Source: Thermosynechococcus sp. NK55a
GTDB lineage: Bacteria; Cyanobacteriota; Cyanobacteriia; Thermosynechococcales; Thermosynechococcaceae
Assembly: GCF_000505665.1 (NCBI RefSeq)
Contig: NC_023033.1
Coordinates: 248,001 to 312,000 of the forward strand
Reading direction: 5' to 3'
DNA length: 64,000 bases
A program made the position numbers and the translations under genes. Positions within the stretch are counted from its first letter, which is position 1, and every line of letters starts with the position of its first letter. The notes beneath the pieces are model-generated. The model searched no databases, was not told the DNA's origin, and saw only the letters and a program-made list of their open reading frames with translations. Positions 18,933-28,664 of this stretch are shown piece after piece.

Positions 18933-20071
18933 GGGCAAATCACCTCCACAGTTTAAGCAGAACACTCGGCATTGGTAACGTTCGGATCAATGCGGCCACC
19001 GCCCATGCTGCCAGGTCGCTGCGCACAGCGCAGGCGCTGGATATAGGGATCATCGGCGCGCAACTCGGTGTAATACTCTGTGCGCTGCCGTCCGGGGGTA
19101 ATGAAGCGCCGCGCCACCGGCCCCGCCGGCGCCAGTTGCAGAGCCACATCATAGCCCCACTTGCGGGTTGGAGGGCTATAGTACCGAATCAGCTCGTCGG
19201 TCGTTGCCTGACACTTAAAGGCAGTGTCAACGTTCCGGCATGCAGTAGTGTTGGGAACTTCCCACTGGTCCTGGTCAAAGGGGCCGGTGGCTTGGGTAGA
19301 GAAGTTGAGTTGAATCAATGACCCTTGGATCCAGAGATTTTTGCCGCTCCAATTCTCGAGGAAGCGCGGGAAGTTGTGCATGCCGCCGTAGGCCTGATTG
19401 GGTCGCGAGGGCACAATGCCGCTAACAATCACAGCATTGACGCGGGTGTTGTCTTTCGCCTCAATCAGGTCACGGCTATCGCTAAAGGTTCTGTACCGAT
19501 TACGGGGGATGAAAGAAGAAGAATTACACAACACATCTGTTGTAAGATCACTTCTAGAACAAATATCGCCCCTTTTGTCCACTGTTTGTTCATATCCTGT
19601 TGGAACGGGCGGTTGGGGCCGGTTGGCATTCAGGAAAGAGGTCGTGTTGCTGTTGGAGCAACGAGGATCAACGCTTGCAGCGCCTTTAAAGTAGTGCTCG
19701 GCAAAGCCATCGCAGAAGTTGTCAGAGAGAATCGTGACGGCATCGGCCACAATTTCTGCCGGTCGCCATGTATCCCGGTCGGGACGCGCAAAGCGAGGAT
19801 CCAGCGTGCTGCGGGTGTAGAAATTGCTCCAGTTATCTGTCAGCTTTTCGGTAAACTCCTCAATGAGGTTGTTGGCTGTACCATCGGTGCTGTGGAGGTT
19901 AAAGTCTCCCTGAATATAAACCGGGTTATCACTGATAAAGGACAAGCCGGCGATATTTTTTCCGCAGGAATGCCTTGGCGGTCAAGGCGGTTGCCGTTCA
20001 GTAGGCGGAAGCCATTGGGCCGCCGCAGCGGATCGGCAAAGAAATCCACTGGCTTTTTCGAAATCCCGTTA

Positions 20072-20095
20072 GGGGCCAAGGGTGGGGCCAAGGGT
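20072..20095. repeat. 12-bp tandem duplication in hpsA
   Basis: Two exact copies of GGGGCCAAGGGT encode the repeated PPLA in DPPLAPPLAPNG on the minus strand. The unit is a multiple of three, so the frame is kept. Confidence 0.85.
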
Positions 20096-20463
20096 GGATC
20101 GTGGGGACTGCCGCTCACAGGGACAGCATTCATCCAGTTTTTGCCAGCAATAGCAGGGCGGGCAATGCCATCTTCGCGCACGGCATCCTCGCGGAAGGCA
20201 TAGACAATTCCCCCCATCGGCAACCACGTATCGCCGCCAATAGTCTTTTTCCGCAGCAAATCGAGGTCAATGTCCATGACCCGCACCGCCATTTCTTCGC
20301 GGCCATTGAAGAGGGCGTTATCGAGGAAGGCGACTTTGTATATTTCGTAATTGGTTCCATTTTTATAGATGATTTGATTGCGTCCCTTGGGCTCATTCCC
20401 CCAACCAACAAGCTGCGCGGGGATCATGAAATCCTTAGGTTCGTTGCGTGGTTCAACAACGCT

Positions 20464-20513
20464 AGCAATCTGCTTAATAACGTTATCAATAACGTTATCA
20501 ATAGCAATCTGCT
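20464..20513. repeat. Nested 11-bp and 12-bp repeats in hpsA
   Basis: Two tandem copies of AATAACGTTATC (20476-20487, 20488-20499) encode the repeated IDNV unit. They are flanked by direct repeats AGCAATCTGCT (20464-20474 and 20503-20513), 39 bases apart, suggesting successive slippage or an inserted segment of 39 bp. Confidence 0.85.
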
Positions 20514-20554
20514 GACAGTCATTGTCATTACTGACCCCACAGAAGATTCTCAGG

Positions 20555-20634
20555 GCAGGATATGCAGGATATGATGAACTGGGGGGGTGTGTAAACTGCT
20601 CCTCACTTTGTCCCATATATCGTTTATATCGTTT
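20555..20634. repeat. Two 9-bp tandem duplications in hpsA beside a frameshift
   Basis: GCAGGATAT is duplicated at 20555-20572 and ATATCGTTT at 20617-20634. Between them lies the seven-G run (20581-20587) where the frame shifts. Both units are multiples of three; the second encodes INDIND. Confidence 0.85.
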
Positions 20635-21071
20635 ATAGCCGGATTGCTGCCGGCTAGTGTTTTCACTTGAGTTATGCTGTACGCCAGCATCCCCACCATG
20701 CAGCCGGCGGTGTGGATGGTGCTTTGATCAGCCAAGCTCAACTGATTCAGCTGATTACCGTTCTGTTGCAACTTGTCCAGAGCTCTCCTCAAGTTAGAGA
20801 AATTGGAGAAGTTCCCTTTGTTGTTAAGGACTGTGGCAAGGTTAGGGCGAGTTTGGCCTGGGTCCTGTTGTGGTGGAAAAGCTCCGTCACGATCGCCGTA
20901 CGTGTCCGCCAAATTCCACAACGCTTTTCTCAGCAACGAGTCTTTGTCCCCCAGCTGGTTATAAAAATCAGGCTTTAGCTCAAACTCCCAGCCGTTGGTG
21001 CCTTGCCCCGTAAAGAAATCAAAAAAGGGTGGTTTTCCATCAATGAAAGTATCAAACGTGATGCTATTGAG

Positions 21072-21131
21072 CGCAGTTTGCCTCGTGCCGTGGTGGTAGG
21101 TCGCAGTTTGCCTCGTGCCGTGGTGGTAGGT
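21072..21131. repeat. 30-bp perfect tandem duplication in hpsA
   Basis: Two identical 30-bp units sit head to tail and encode the ten-residue segment TYHHGTRQTA twice. It is the longest perfect tandem duplication seen in the window, which suggests a recent event. Confidence 0.9.
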
Positions 21132-23064
21132 CGTGGCCAAGCAAGCAATGGGCTTGTAGCCCCCCTGGTTTTGCCCTGGGTAAGGGTCAGTAAAGGGATC
21201 GGGAATGCTGGGGTTCACCGTATTGCCATCGGCTTTGTAGTGGTAAATCACCGTTGCCTGCACCGCCGCTAGTTCATCGCTCAGGGTGCGATGCTGAAGG
21301 AATTCATTGCAGCGTTGATTATTTGGAGGATTAGGAGGACAGGAGAGGGAGGAGGAATTGGAATTACTTCCAGCGTTCGTAAGTTCTAAACGTTCCCCTA
21401 CCACAATCCGCAGGCCCTCTTGGCGTGCCCGCCGCTCCCAATAGCCATCCAGTCCTAAGTCTTCCCGCTTGTTTTGGCTGGCCGCTGGAGCCACGTTGTG
21501 GGTCAGCAGCGCTTGTGCCGCCGGGTCGCTAATCTCCTCACCTACCTTCTTGCCCGCGGGAATGGCCAGCAAGGGATTCGAGGGCGGCATGGTGCTACTA
21601 TAAACCGGCTTAGGACCATAGCGGTCATCGGCGCGGTAGGTGTCATCCACATAGGGCTTGGACTGGGTTTTGTTGGCAAAGCGCCCCTGCACCACATAAA
21701 ATTGCTTGTCCCAACCTTTCGTGGCGTCGTTATCGCGGTTGGTCAGATTCGTGGGGTCATTGCCGCGGGCTTTGCTTTTATCCTCGGTGAGAATGGCCAC
21801 CGGGTTCAGGGCAACGTCCGCCGGATTCAGATTCACACCGCTCTTGACCGAATCCCGAGTGTCGTTGAACGTAACATTCTCTCCTGGTGGGTCTGCATTG
21901 CCAGTGGTGTAGGGGGAACTGGGCGGTTCGCGGTAGGAGTGAATTTCCACAGTGCCGGCGTTGGTGTTGTTATCCCGCAAACTGCCGGCCATAAACTGCC
22001 CCTGAAACTCAATTTGCTGGGTTTGGGGGTTGACCACCTCCGTTGCCGTAATTTCAGAAGCGACGCGGGTATAAACACAGGACTTGGGCGAACTGATCAA
22101 ATGGGCTTGGAAACCCTCACCGCCGCCGGTCATAAAGATGCTGCCTTCAGTGTGCATGGCCCCATTCCAGCGGAATGTCGGCCCCGGGAAAATCTCCAAG
22201 TCATTGCGGAACCAGGCGCCCCACTTGTTGCCCCGCTCCATTTGCCGCTCTTGCACAAACTCAATGGTGGAGAGGGCCTGACCGCCGTTGCGGTTTTCAT
22301 AGACAAAGGCATTAATCTGGAAATTCTTCCGCAGAATGGCACTGCTCACCTCATCCCAGCCCACCTCTGCGCTGCTGCCCCCGCTCAAGTTGGGGCACTG
22401 ATTCCCTGCCGCTGTAATGCCCATGGGCCGACTGCGGGTAATCAGGTTTTTGGCCTTTTGGGCGTCATCCCAGTTGAGCTGCGTATCATTGGGGCGCTTC
22501 ATCAAAATGGAGTAGGCCACAATGGAGTCTGGTGTGGGTTGAAACGCCCAGGCATTATCTAGGGTGCCATCTCCATCCAAGTCAATGCGCTGCTCATCCG
22601 CCAAGGTGTAAGGATCGGGATTGCGGGGGGTTCCGGTCCTGTTGCCAATAATTTGCTCAATCGTCGCTTCCCCTGGTACGCCATTGGGCCGCAAAGGGTC
22701 TTGGGTAAAGAAGTACTCTAGTTTTGTCCGTGCCCGGTCAATGGCGGGTGCGGTGGCATTCATCACTTGAATTTCTTGCCGTTGGCCGCTCACCTCGGCG
22801 GTGCGATTGAGGGTGCGAATCATCAGGGCCGCCACCGTTAGCGTGACCACCACTAACACAATGACCGCCGTTGGCAGCACAAAGCCGGCACGCCCCCAGC
22901 GCAACTCTGAGCCCCGCTGCCGCTGGAACCTGAGGGGGGTGAGTCGCTGCCGCACCCAGCGCTGTAACTGGAATATGAGATGACGGATAAACCGCATGAG
23001 TTTGCGATATTGTCGCTTCGACAGTCCAAGGGAGCGATCGTGTTTTTTCATACCCGCACCTATG

Positions 23065-23100
23065 ACCTACCAGAAAACTGTAACCTACCAGAAAGGTGAA
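23065..23100. repeat. 18-bp imperfect tandem repeat upstream of hpsA
   Basis: ACCTACCAGAAA occurs at 23065-23076 and again at 23083-23094, giving an 18-bp periodicity just upstream of the hpsA start codon at 23051. The rest of the 23052-23336 spacer is AT-rich, and I see no gene in it. Confidence 0.6.
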
Positions 23101-23336
23101 AGGTGGCGATCGGTTAGCCACACAGCTAGGGTACCCCCACCCCGTAGGCTCCATAAACCTAGTATGGTTTTTCTTTAATAAAAACTTTCACTTTGCAGCA
23201 ACATTTCTGAAAGTTTCGCAACAACTGGACATTATTGCTGCTAATTAAGCAATAGCAATACTTCTTAAACTTTCAACTGGTATGCCACCACCGTCACTGT
23301 GCCAAGAACCCCTTCCCCAGTGACCCGCAGTAGCAC

Positions 23337-24374
23337 TCAAGCAAAGCGCTCCAGCCATGCCGCCACTTCCCCCAGTTCCCTAAAGTCAAGCAGCGCCTCC
23401 GCCAAAGCCTCAATCTGTGAAATAGAAAGCTGCCGAATCCGCTCCTCCAAGTCCCTAGGCACACTCCCAAATCGCCGCCTCAGCAGGCGCAAGATAACTA
23501 GCACTTCTCCCTGTTGCAATCCCTGTTGCAAGCCCTGTTGCAAGCCCTGCTGCAAGCCCTGTTGCAATCCCTGTTGCAAGCCTTGGTGTAATCCCTGTTG
23601 CAAGCCTTGGTGTAATCCCTGTTGCAATCCCTGTTGCAATCCCTGTTGCAATCCCTGTTGCAAGCCTTCCTGAAGTCCTTCTTCTCGTCCCTCTTGTCTT
23701 CCTTCTTGTAATCCTTCCTCCCGCGCCTCAGCATACACCTCCCGATAAAACCGTGTCCGCTTCAGTTCCTCAGTAGTAAACCCCAACATCCGCAACACCT
23801 CCTCCCGACTCAGCTCCGTGAACTTGTACAGCACAATCGTCGTGATTAACTCTATTATGGCCTCTGACCTTGGGACCTCTTCCCCCTGAGCGCGCTCAGC
23901 CAGTAACCTGGCCACTCTCGGCATCTCTGCCTCAGGCAGCACCGTCAACTGCATCAACCCCAGACTCAAAGGCAAACTCTCCGGCGCCCCCAATTCATTG
24001 AGATAGACTCGCCGCAGGCGGGAACTATGAACCAACAGGTCATAGGGGTCAAAAGACTCTTGCTCCGTTTGCCGATTGGGATAGATCACCACCGCTTGCC
24101 AGTCCGCAAAGGTGGAGCGATACAGGCGCAGATAGAGAAAAATCTCCGCAAAGAAGCGTTCATAGAAGGTGTTATCCCGCTGAAACTGCACCTCACAGAA
24201 ATAGACCGTGCCCGCAGGGTCAGGGGGCACAAAGACGCCATCTATGCGAAAGGCGGTTTGCTTCAGCTCGACTGAGTCAAAACGATACCCCTGAGGGGTG
24301 TCTTTGCCCAACAGGTCAAAGAGGGTTTGGGGCAGTTGGGCAAACAGTTGATAGAACAGGGAATCGCGGCGCAT
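23337..24374 (-). CDS. Rpn/DUF2887-like PD-(D/E)XK protein with repeat linker
   Basis: A 345-residue protein. Residues 1-105 resemble the cyanobacterial branch of the Rpn (recombination-promoting nuclease) and DUF2887 families, with a PD-(D/E)XK-like core: RIDGVFVPP and YFCEVQFQ supply the Asp and Glu-x-Gln. Residues 215-290 are a GLQQ/GLHQ/GLQE repeat, predicted helical or coiled coil, encoded by 12-bp units. The last 55 residues match the DUF4351-like tail (RQLSISQIEALAEALLDF). Such genes are common as mobile, multi-copy families, and nuclease activity is presumed rather than shown. A truncated copy lies directly upstream. Confidence 0.75.
   Translation of the reverse strand: MRRDSLFYQLFAQLPQTLFDLLGKDTPQGYRFDSVELKQTAFRIDGVFVPPDPAGTVYFCEVQFQRDNTFYERFFAEIFLYLRLYRSTFADWQAVVIYPNRQTEQESFDPYDLLVHSSRLRRVYLNELGAPESLPLSLGLMQLTVLPEAEMPRVARLLAERAQGEEVPRSEAIIELITTIVLYKFTELSREEVLRMLGFTTEELKRTRFYREVYAEAREEGLQEGRQEGREEGLQEGLQQGLQQGLQQGLQQGLHQGLQQGLHQGLQQGLQQGLQQGLQQGLQQGLQQGEVLVILRLLRRRFGSVPRDLEERIRQLSISQIEALAEALLDFRELGEVAAWLERFA
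23509..23724. repeat. 12-bp coding minisatellite
   Basis: Thirteen near-identical 12-mers (CCCTGTTGCAAT/G and CCTTGGTGTAAT variants) run from 23509 to 23664. Five more degenerate units continue to 23724. On the minus strand they encode GLQQ or GLHQ tetrapeptides. The neighbouring copy of the gene has only four units, so the array length varies. Confidence 0.92.
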
Positions 24375-24381
24375 GGGTGAG

Positions 24382-24852
24382 TTAACAAGAGTGGGCTAGC
24401 CATGCTGCCACTTCCTCCAGTTCCCTAAAGTCAAGCAGCGCCTCCGCCAAAGCCTCAATCTGTGAAATAGAAAGCTGCCGAATCCGCTCCTCCAAGTCCC
24501 TAGGCACACTCCCAAATCGCCGCCTCAGCTGGCGCAAGATAACTAGCACTTCTCCCTCCTGCAATCCTTGCTGCAAGCCTTGGTGTAATCCTTCCTCCCG
24601 CGCCTCAGCATACACCTCCCGATAAAACCGTGTCCGCTTCAGTTCCTCAGTAGTAAACCCCAACATCCGCAACACCTCCTCCCGACTCAGCTCCGTGAAC
24701 TTGTACAGCACAATCGTTGTGATTAACTCTATTATGGCCTCTGACCTTGGGGCCTCTTCCCCCTGAGCGCGCTCAGCCAGTAACCTGGCCACTCTCGGCA
24801 TCTCTGCCTCAGGCAGCACCGTCAACTGCATCAACCCCAGACTCAAAGGCAA
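24382..24852 (-). pseudogene. Truncated duplicate of the Rpn-like gene
   Basis: From about 24400 to 24852 the sequence is nearly identical to the 3' half of the preceding Rpn-like gene (PLSLGLMQLTVLPEAEM through to LDFRELEEVAAWL), but the repeat array has only four units and the nuclease-like N-terminal half is missing. Identity stops abruptly at 24852, three bases from the stop codon of the DUF3326 gene. The open frame continues into that gene in a different register and has no plausible start. It is a remnant of a tandem duplication or of insertion of a second family member. Confidence 0.8.
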
Positions 24853-24854
24853 CT

Positions 24855-25868
24855 TTAGGTTGCTGTCGTCACTGTTTGCCAAGATACTCCCGCCTTCATG
24901 GCACTCAGGACGCCGATCGCCTCGGCATAGGACTGGCAAGGAATTGTCTCTATCCCCAAATCGGCACCGGTAACATTGAGGGTTGTGGTATTGTTAGCTA
25001 CTGTTAGGATGGGGATGCCTTGATGAGCCAAGGCCAGAATTCCCCGTCCACCAAGTGCCGTAGCGGGTACAATCACTGCATCCACGTCCTGTCGCCACAG
25101 GGCATGCGGGTCACTTAAGCTGTAGCGGGGAGCACGACTCAACCCCACGAGCACGGAAGGCAAAAAGGTATAGCCAATTTCTTCGGCAAGGGCGCGGGGA
25201 TGTACACTCTCCTCTAGGGGTAAGGGTTCCAGGGCTGGGGCATGGGCTGCTGGAATCTGAAAGTGCTGGACAATCAAATGACTAATGACTGCTTCTGCCC
25301 CTGCTAGGGGATCGACACCTTGGCCACTACGATAGTGGTGCAATGCTTCTGTGCCCGGATCATCAGGAAAGCGAGTCACGATCGCGATCGCCTCTGCCTT
25401 AGCGACTTGAATCAGTGTTTCTGCCGACCGCAATAAACTGGCAGGGTTCGCCACAGTGCCCCATGTTGCTCCGGAGGCAGCGGTTTGTAGCTGTACCCCC
25501 AACGGTTCATCTGTAATAACCGGTTCAGTAAGGGTTAGACCCAAGGTAGCAGAACAGGCCGCCGCCGCTTGACGATGGCGAAGTTGCAGCTCGGGTTCTA
25601 TGGCTGCATCCAGTAATAGACCAATGCGATTTGCACGGGGTGGTAGCAATCCCCAGTGGCCAGCGGCAAATTCATCAAGGGCATAGCCTTCGACATACCA
25701 AACATTGGGCAGTGGCCAATAGAGCATCGCCCCATTCAGAACGTTGGGGTGAGTAATCAGCCGATCGCACACTTGGGCCAAGGCACGAACAACTGGAATC
25801 GCATCCCCCGCATAACCGCCAATGGCAGCCCCAATGCCCGTTGGAATGATCAGAACCGCCGTCAGCAC
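24855..25868 (-). CDS. DUF3326 family protein, function unknown
   Basis: A 337-residue protein recognised as the conserved cyanobacterial DUF3326 family, with the N-terminal signature IIPTGIGAAIGGYAGDA and THPNVLNGAMLYWPLPN. Near the C terminus VIVPATALGGRGILAL and IPILTVANNTTTLNVT look like a ligand- or nucleotide-binding segment, but no catalytic motif is known to me. It begins one base after the htrA stop codon, so the two are surely co-transcribed. The gene looks complete although the truncated Rpn copy joins right behind its stop codon. Confidence 0.75.
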   Translation of the reverse strand: MLTAVLIIPTGIGAAIGGYAGDAIPVVRALAQVCDRLITHPNVLNGAMLYWPLPNVWYVEGYALDEFAAGHWGLLPPRANRIGLLLDAAIEPELQLRHRQAAAACSATLGLTLTEPVITDEPLGVQLQTAASGATWGTVANPASLLRSAETLIQVAKAEAIAIVTRFPDDPGTEALHHYRSGQGVDPLAGAEAVISHLIVQHFQIPAAHAPALEPLPLEESVHPRALAEEIGYTFLPSVLVGLSRAPRYSLSDPHALWRQDVDAVIVPATALGGRGILALAHQGIPILTVANNTTTLNVTGADLGIETIPCQSYAEAIGVLSAMKAGVSWQTVTTAT

Positions 25869-25869
25869 C

Positions 25870-27039
25870 TTAGCGACTCGCCTGGGCTGGGAGGGGAGCT
25901 GGCTGAACGGCCACGGTTACAGTTTGGCCACGACGGCGCACTTCCAGTTCCATGGTGCGACCAATGCCGGTGCTTTCCACCATTTGCTGCACTTGATCCG
26001 CTTTGGTGATGTTTTGGCCATTGATACGATGGATCACATCTCCAGGTTGCAAACCGGCACGGGCAGCGGGAGAGTTGGGGAGGACTTCAAAAATCAAAAC
26101 CCCCGAACTTTCCTGCACGCGGACAGGACTATTGGGATTGGCGTTGAGGCGTTGCTGCACCTCAGGGGTAAGATTGGTCATGCGAATACCCAAGAAGGGG
26201 TGATCCACGCGACCATTGGCAATCAGTTGGTTGGCAATCCGCTGAGCCGTGTTGATGGGAATGGCAAACCCCAACCCCTGGGCACCACCAATGATCGCTG
26301 TATTCATGCCAATCACCTCTCCCCGCTGGTTCAACAGGGGGCCGCCAGAGTTACCGGGGTTAATGGCTGCATCGGTTTGAATAAAGCCCACTCGCTTATC
26401 GGGTACACCAATATCACCGCTAGAACGTCCGGTTGCACTGATAATGCCCGCAGTCACCGTATTATCAAGACCCAATGGATTACCGATGGCGATCGCCCAC
26501 TCCCCAGGGCGCAAATTATCAGAATTACCAAGACGCACCACCGGTAAATTGTTAGCACTCACCTTGACCACAGCCACATCCGTCAGACGGTCTTGACCGA
26601 GAACCTGCCCCTCAAACGTGCGGCCATCCTTGAGGGTTACTTTCACTCGGTTAGCACCATCCACCACATGGGCGTTTGTCAGGATCAAGCCATCGCTACT
26701 AATGATAAAACCAGACCCTAGACCCCGTTCTTCACGGCTGCGGGGGGGCATCATTGGCCCAAAAAATTCCTGAAAGAAAGGATCATTAAAGATAGCTGGC
26801 ACACGGGTCTGCACCGTACGGGAAGCATCAATCCGCACCACAGCAGGCCCCACCTGTTCAACCGCACGGGCAATAAAGTTAATGTCATTTCCCGCTGGTA
26901 GCGGTGCCGGTAACTGTGCCAAGCTGGGAGTGACCAAGGGCGTTGATGCTGGCATCAAGTGGGTGACAAACATGGCAGCGGCTGCCCCCAATGCCATTAA
27001 CGAGAGATAGGTAACCGACTTACCAAGACGCACTGTCAT
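25870..27039 (-). CDS. HtrA/Deg-family serine protease
   Basis: A 389-residue periplasmic or lumenal protease. An N-terminal hydrophobic anchor or signal (about 8-32) precedes the trypsin-like domain with His124 (TNAHVV), Asp154 (LTDVAVV) and Ser231 (GNSGGPL). One PDZ domain follows (about 275-375: [24 protein letters not shown]). It degrades or chaperones misfolded exported proteins. Cyanobacteria usually have three paralogues (HtrA, HhoA, HhoB) and I cannot tell which this is. An in-frame GTG eight codons upstream is an alternative start. It precedes the DUF3326 gene by one base. Confidence 0.9.
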   Translation of the reverse strand: MTVRLGKSVTYLSLMALGAAAAMFVTHLMPASTPLVTPSLAQLPAPLPAGNDINFIARAVEQVGPAVVRIDASRTVQTRVPAIFNDPFFQEFFGPMMPPRSREERGLGSGFIISSDGLILTNAHVVDGANRVKVTLKDGRTFEGQVLGQDRLTDVAVVKVSANNLPVVRLGNSDNLRPGEWAIAIGNPLGLDNTVTAGIISATGRSSGDIGVPDKRVGFIQTDAAINPGNSGGPLLNQRGEVIGMNTAIIGGAQGLGFAIPINTAQRIANQLIANGRVDHPFLGIRMTNLTPEVQQRLNANPNSPVRVQESSGVLIFEVLPNSPAARAGLQPGDVIHRINGQNITKADQVQQMVESTGIGRTMELEVRRRGQTVTVAVQPAPLPAQASR

Positions 27040-27114
27040 AGGTGATTGCCCTTTTGCTGACACTAGCTCTTGAATAAAGACGGCAATTGAGGGAAGTAGG
27101 TTCCAGCTTCTCGC

Positions 27115-27426
27115 CTACCACTTCAGGAGGTTAAATTTCTCCATGTCAACAGTGTCGCGGTTGCGATAGATGGCCAAAATAATTGCTAAACCCACGGCGG
27201 CTTCGGCGGCTGCCACGGTAATCACAAATATCGCAAAGACTTGCCCCTTAATTTGCTGGCCATCTAGATAGTTGGCGAAACCAATCAAGTTGAGGTTAAC
27301 AGCATTCAGAAGCAACTCAATGGACATGAGCACGCGCACGGCATTGCGACTGGTAACCAACCCATAGATGCCAATACAAAACAGCAGTGCTGCCAAGATT
27401 AAAACATTGGTTAACTGCATCGTCAT
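27115..27426 (-). CDS. ndhE: NDH-1 subunit 4L
   Basis: A 103-residue membrane subunit (NuoK family) of the photosynthetic NDH-1 complex, with three helices and conserved acidic residues in [18 protein letters not shown] and [20 protein letters not shown]-1 takes electrons from ferredoxin to plastoquinone and pumps protons in thylakoids. It is the last gene of ndhA-ndhI-ndhG-ndhE, starting four bases after ndhG. A second ATG two codons downstream is equally possible. Confidence 0.96.
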   Translation of the reverse strand: MTMQLTNVLILAALLFCIGIYGLVTSRNAVRVLMSIELLLNAVNLNLIGFANYLDGQQIKGQVFAIFVITVAAAEAAVGLAIILAIYRNRDTVDMEKFNLLKW

Positions 27427-27430
27427 TTCC

Positions 27431-28033
27431 CTATTTTTCAGACAAAGCTACAGGTTCGCGGGGACGTTCCGGTAACTCCAAGGGGGGTACCACCTCTTCC
27501 CCTAGGAGGGGTTCAGGTTCCAAGACCAGTTCGCGGCGGGCAAGAACCACTGCCCCAATCAAAGCCATCAGCAGTAAGATCGAGGCCAATTCAAAGGGCA
27601 AGAGGAAATCACTGAAAAAGTGCTGGCCGATGGTGGTGATGCTGTCAGTTGTGGGGGGCACGGAACTGAGTTGCCAAGGGGTTTGCAAAATCATTTTCGT
27701 CAGCAAAGCAAAGACCCCAAGGGAGACCACTGCAGCACCCCCCTGGCGTAGCCAACGCCCCGGCACTGGGGTATAGGCCTCGCGCTTATTGACCAGCATG
27801 ATGGCAAACAGAATGAGAACGTTGACCGCACCGACGTAGATGAGAATTTGCGCCGCTGAAACAAAGTCAGCATTCATGAGGATATACAGCCCAGAGATGC
27901 TCAGGAACACTCCCCCCAGCAAAAAAGCAGAATAGACAACATTGTTCAGGAGCACAACGCCAAGGGCAGCAACAGTCACTGCAGCGGCAAGGGCAAAGAA
28001 AGTAATCGTTTGGGTCAGAGTGGCTAAGTCCAC
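27431..28033 (-). CDS. ndhG: NDH-1 subunit 6
   Basis: A 200-residue NuoJ-family membrane subunit with five helices; the conserved third helix reads [24 protein letters not shown]. It contributes to the proton-pumping membrane arm. The start is GTG (MDLATL), 11 bases after the ndhI stop. The polar C-terminal tail of about 30 residues ([18 protein letters not shown]) is exposed and is the least conserved part. Confidence 0.96.
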   Translation of the reverse strand: MDLATLTQTITFFALAAAVTVAALGVVLLNNVVYSAFLLGGVFLSISGLYILMNADFVSAAQILIYVGAVNVLILFAIMLVNKREAYTPVPGRWLRQGGAAVVSLGVFALLTKMILQTPWQLSSVPPTTDSITTIGQHFFSDFLLPFELASILLLMALIGAVVLARRELVLEPEPLLGEEVVPPLELPERPREPVALSEK

Positions 28034-28044
28034 AACAACAACTC

Positions 28045-28635
28045 CTAGTTCTCAGATGATTCAGCAGGGTTGGCGATCGCCTCGGGATGCTCTCCCGCCC
28101 GTTGGGCACCCGCGGGCAAATCATGGCCAGACATCACGCCAGCGGGCAGGTAGGCAAACTCACGGATTGGCGTCACCATTGGATCTTGGGTTACTTTGTA
28201 GGGAATGCGTCCCATTGCAACACTGTCGTAGTTCAGCTCATGGCGATCGTAGGTGGCTAGTTCGTATTCTTCTGTGACCGAGAGGCAATTGGTGGGGCAG
28301 TATTCGACACAGTTGGCACAGAAGATACACACGCCGAAATCAATGCTGTAGTGCTTGAGTTCTTTTTTCTTGAGCTCTTTATTGAAGACCCAATCCACCA
28401 CAGGCAGGTTAATGGGGCAAACGCGCACGCACACTTCACAGGCAATGCACTTGTCAAACTCAAAGTGAATCCGGCCCCGGAACCGTTCTGAGGGAATGAG
28501 CTTTTCGTAGGGATACTGCACTGTTACCGGTCGCCGCCGCATGTGATCGAAGGTAACGGAGAGGCCTTGACCAATGTACTTCGCAGACTGCAGTGCCTCT
28601 TTGGCATAGTTGGTAATCTGATTGAGGAATTTCAT
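28045..28635 (-). CDS. ndhI: NDH-1 subunit I, 2x[4Fe-4S] protein
   Basis: A 196-residue peripheral subunit with two ferredoxin motifs, [12 protein letters not shown] and [12 protein letters not shown], binding the two [4Fe-4S] clusters that carry electrons to the plastoquinone site. The N terminus ([22 protein letters not shown]) is the amphipathic membrane-contact helix. It sits between ndhA and ndhG, as in chloroplast genomes. Confidence 0.97.
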   Translation of the reverse strand: MKFLNQITNYAKEALQSAKYIGQGLSVTFDHMRRRPVTVQYPYEKLIPSERFRGRIHFEFDKCIACEVCVRVCPINLPVVDWVFNKELKKKELKHYSIDFGVCIFCANCVEYCPTNCLSVTEEYELATYDRHELNYDSVAMGRIPYKVTQDPMVTPIREFAYLPAGVMSGHDLPAGAQRAGEHPEAIANPAESSEN

Positions 28636-28664
28636 GGTGTCACCTCATAGAAATGGGGAGTTTC

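Larger units (their letters stand above)
18953..23051 (-). pseudogene. hpsA: HpsA-like protein, two frameshifts as read
   Basis: A long gene of the HpsA family: a basic N terminus, one pilin-like helix (GFVLPTAVIVLVVVTLTVAAL, residues about 57-78), then over 1,200 mostly polar exported residues. The frame breaks twice: at seven G (20581-20587) after SSLHTPP, and at six T (19956-19961) after PAEK, before GLSFISDNPVYIQGDFN. Adding one base at each run gives exactly one open frame of 1,366 codons down to 18953, and both junctions then read like HpsA. The gene also has at least six short in-frame tandem duplications. HpsA works with HpsB/C in surface polysaccharide secretion and motility. Whether the breaks are real or sequencing errors is open. 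Confidence 0.75.

Noticed and set aside
21474-22562. A 362-codon open frame on the plus strand opposite hpsA
   Set aside because: Composition follows the antisense of hpsA, and there are no motifs or start signals.
23509-23724. Possible CRISPR-like array because of regular short repeats
   Set aside because: The 12-bp units have no spacers and lie in frame inside a protein gene.
24382-24939. Second Rpn-like gene as a working 185-residue protein
   Set aside because: The first part of the frame lies inside the DUF3326 gene in another register, and the nuclease-like half is absent.
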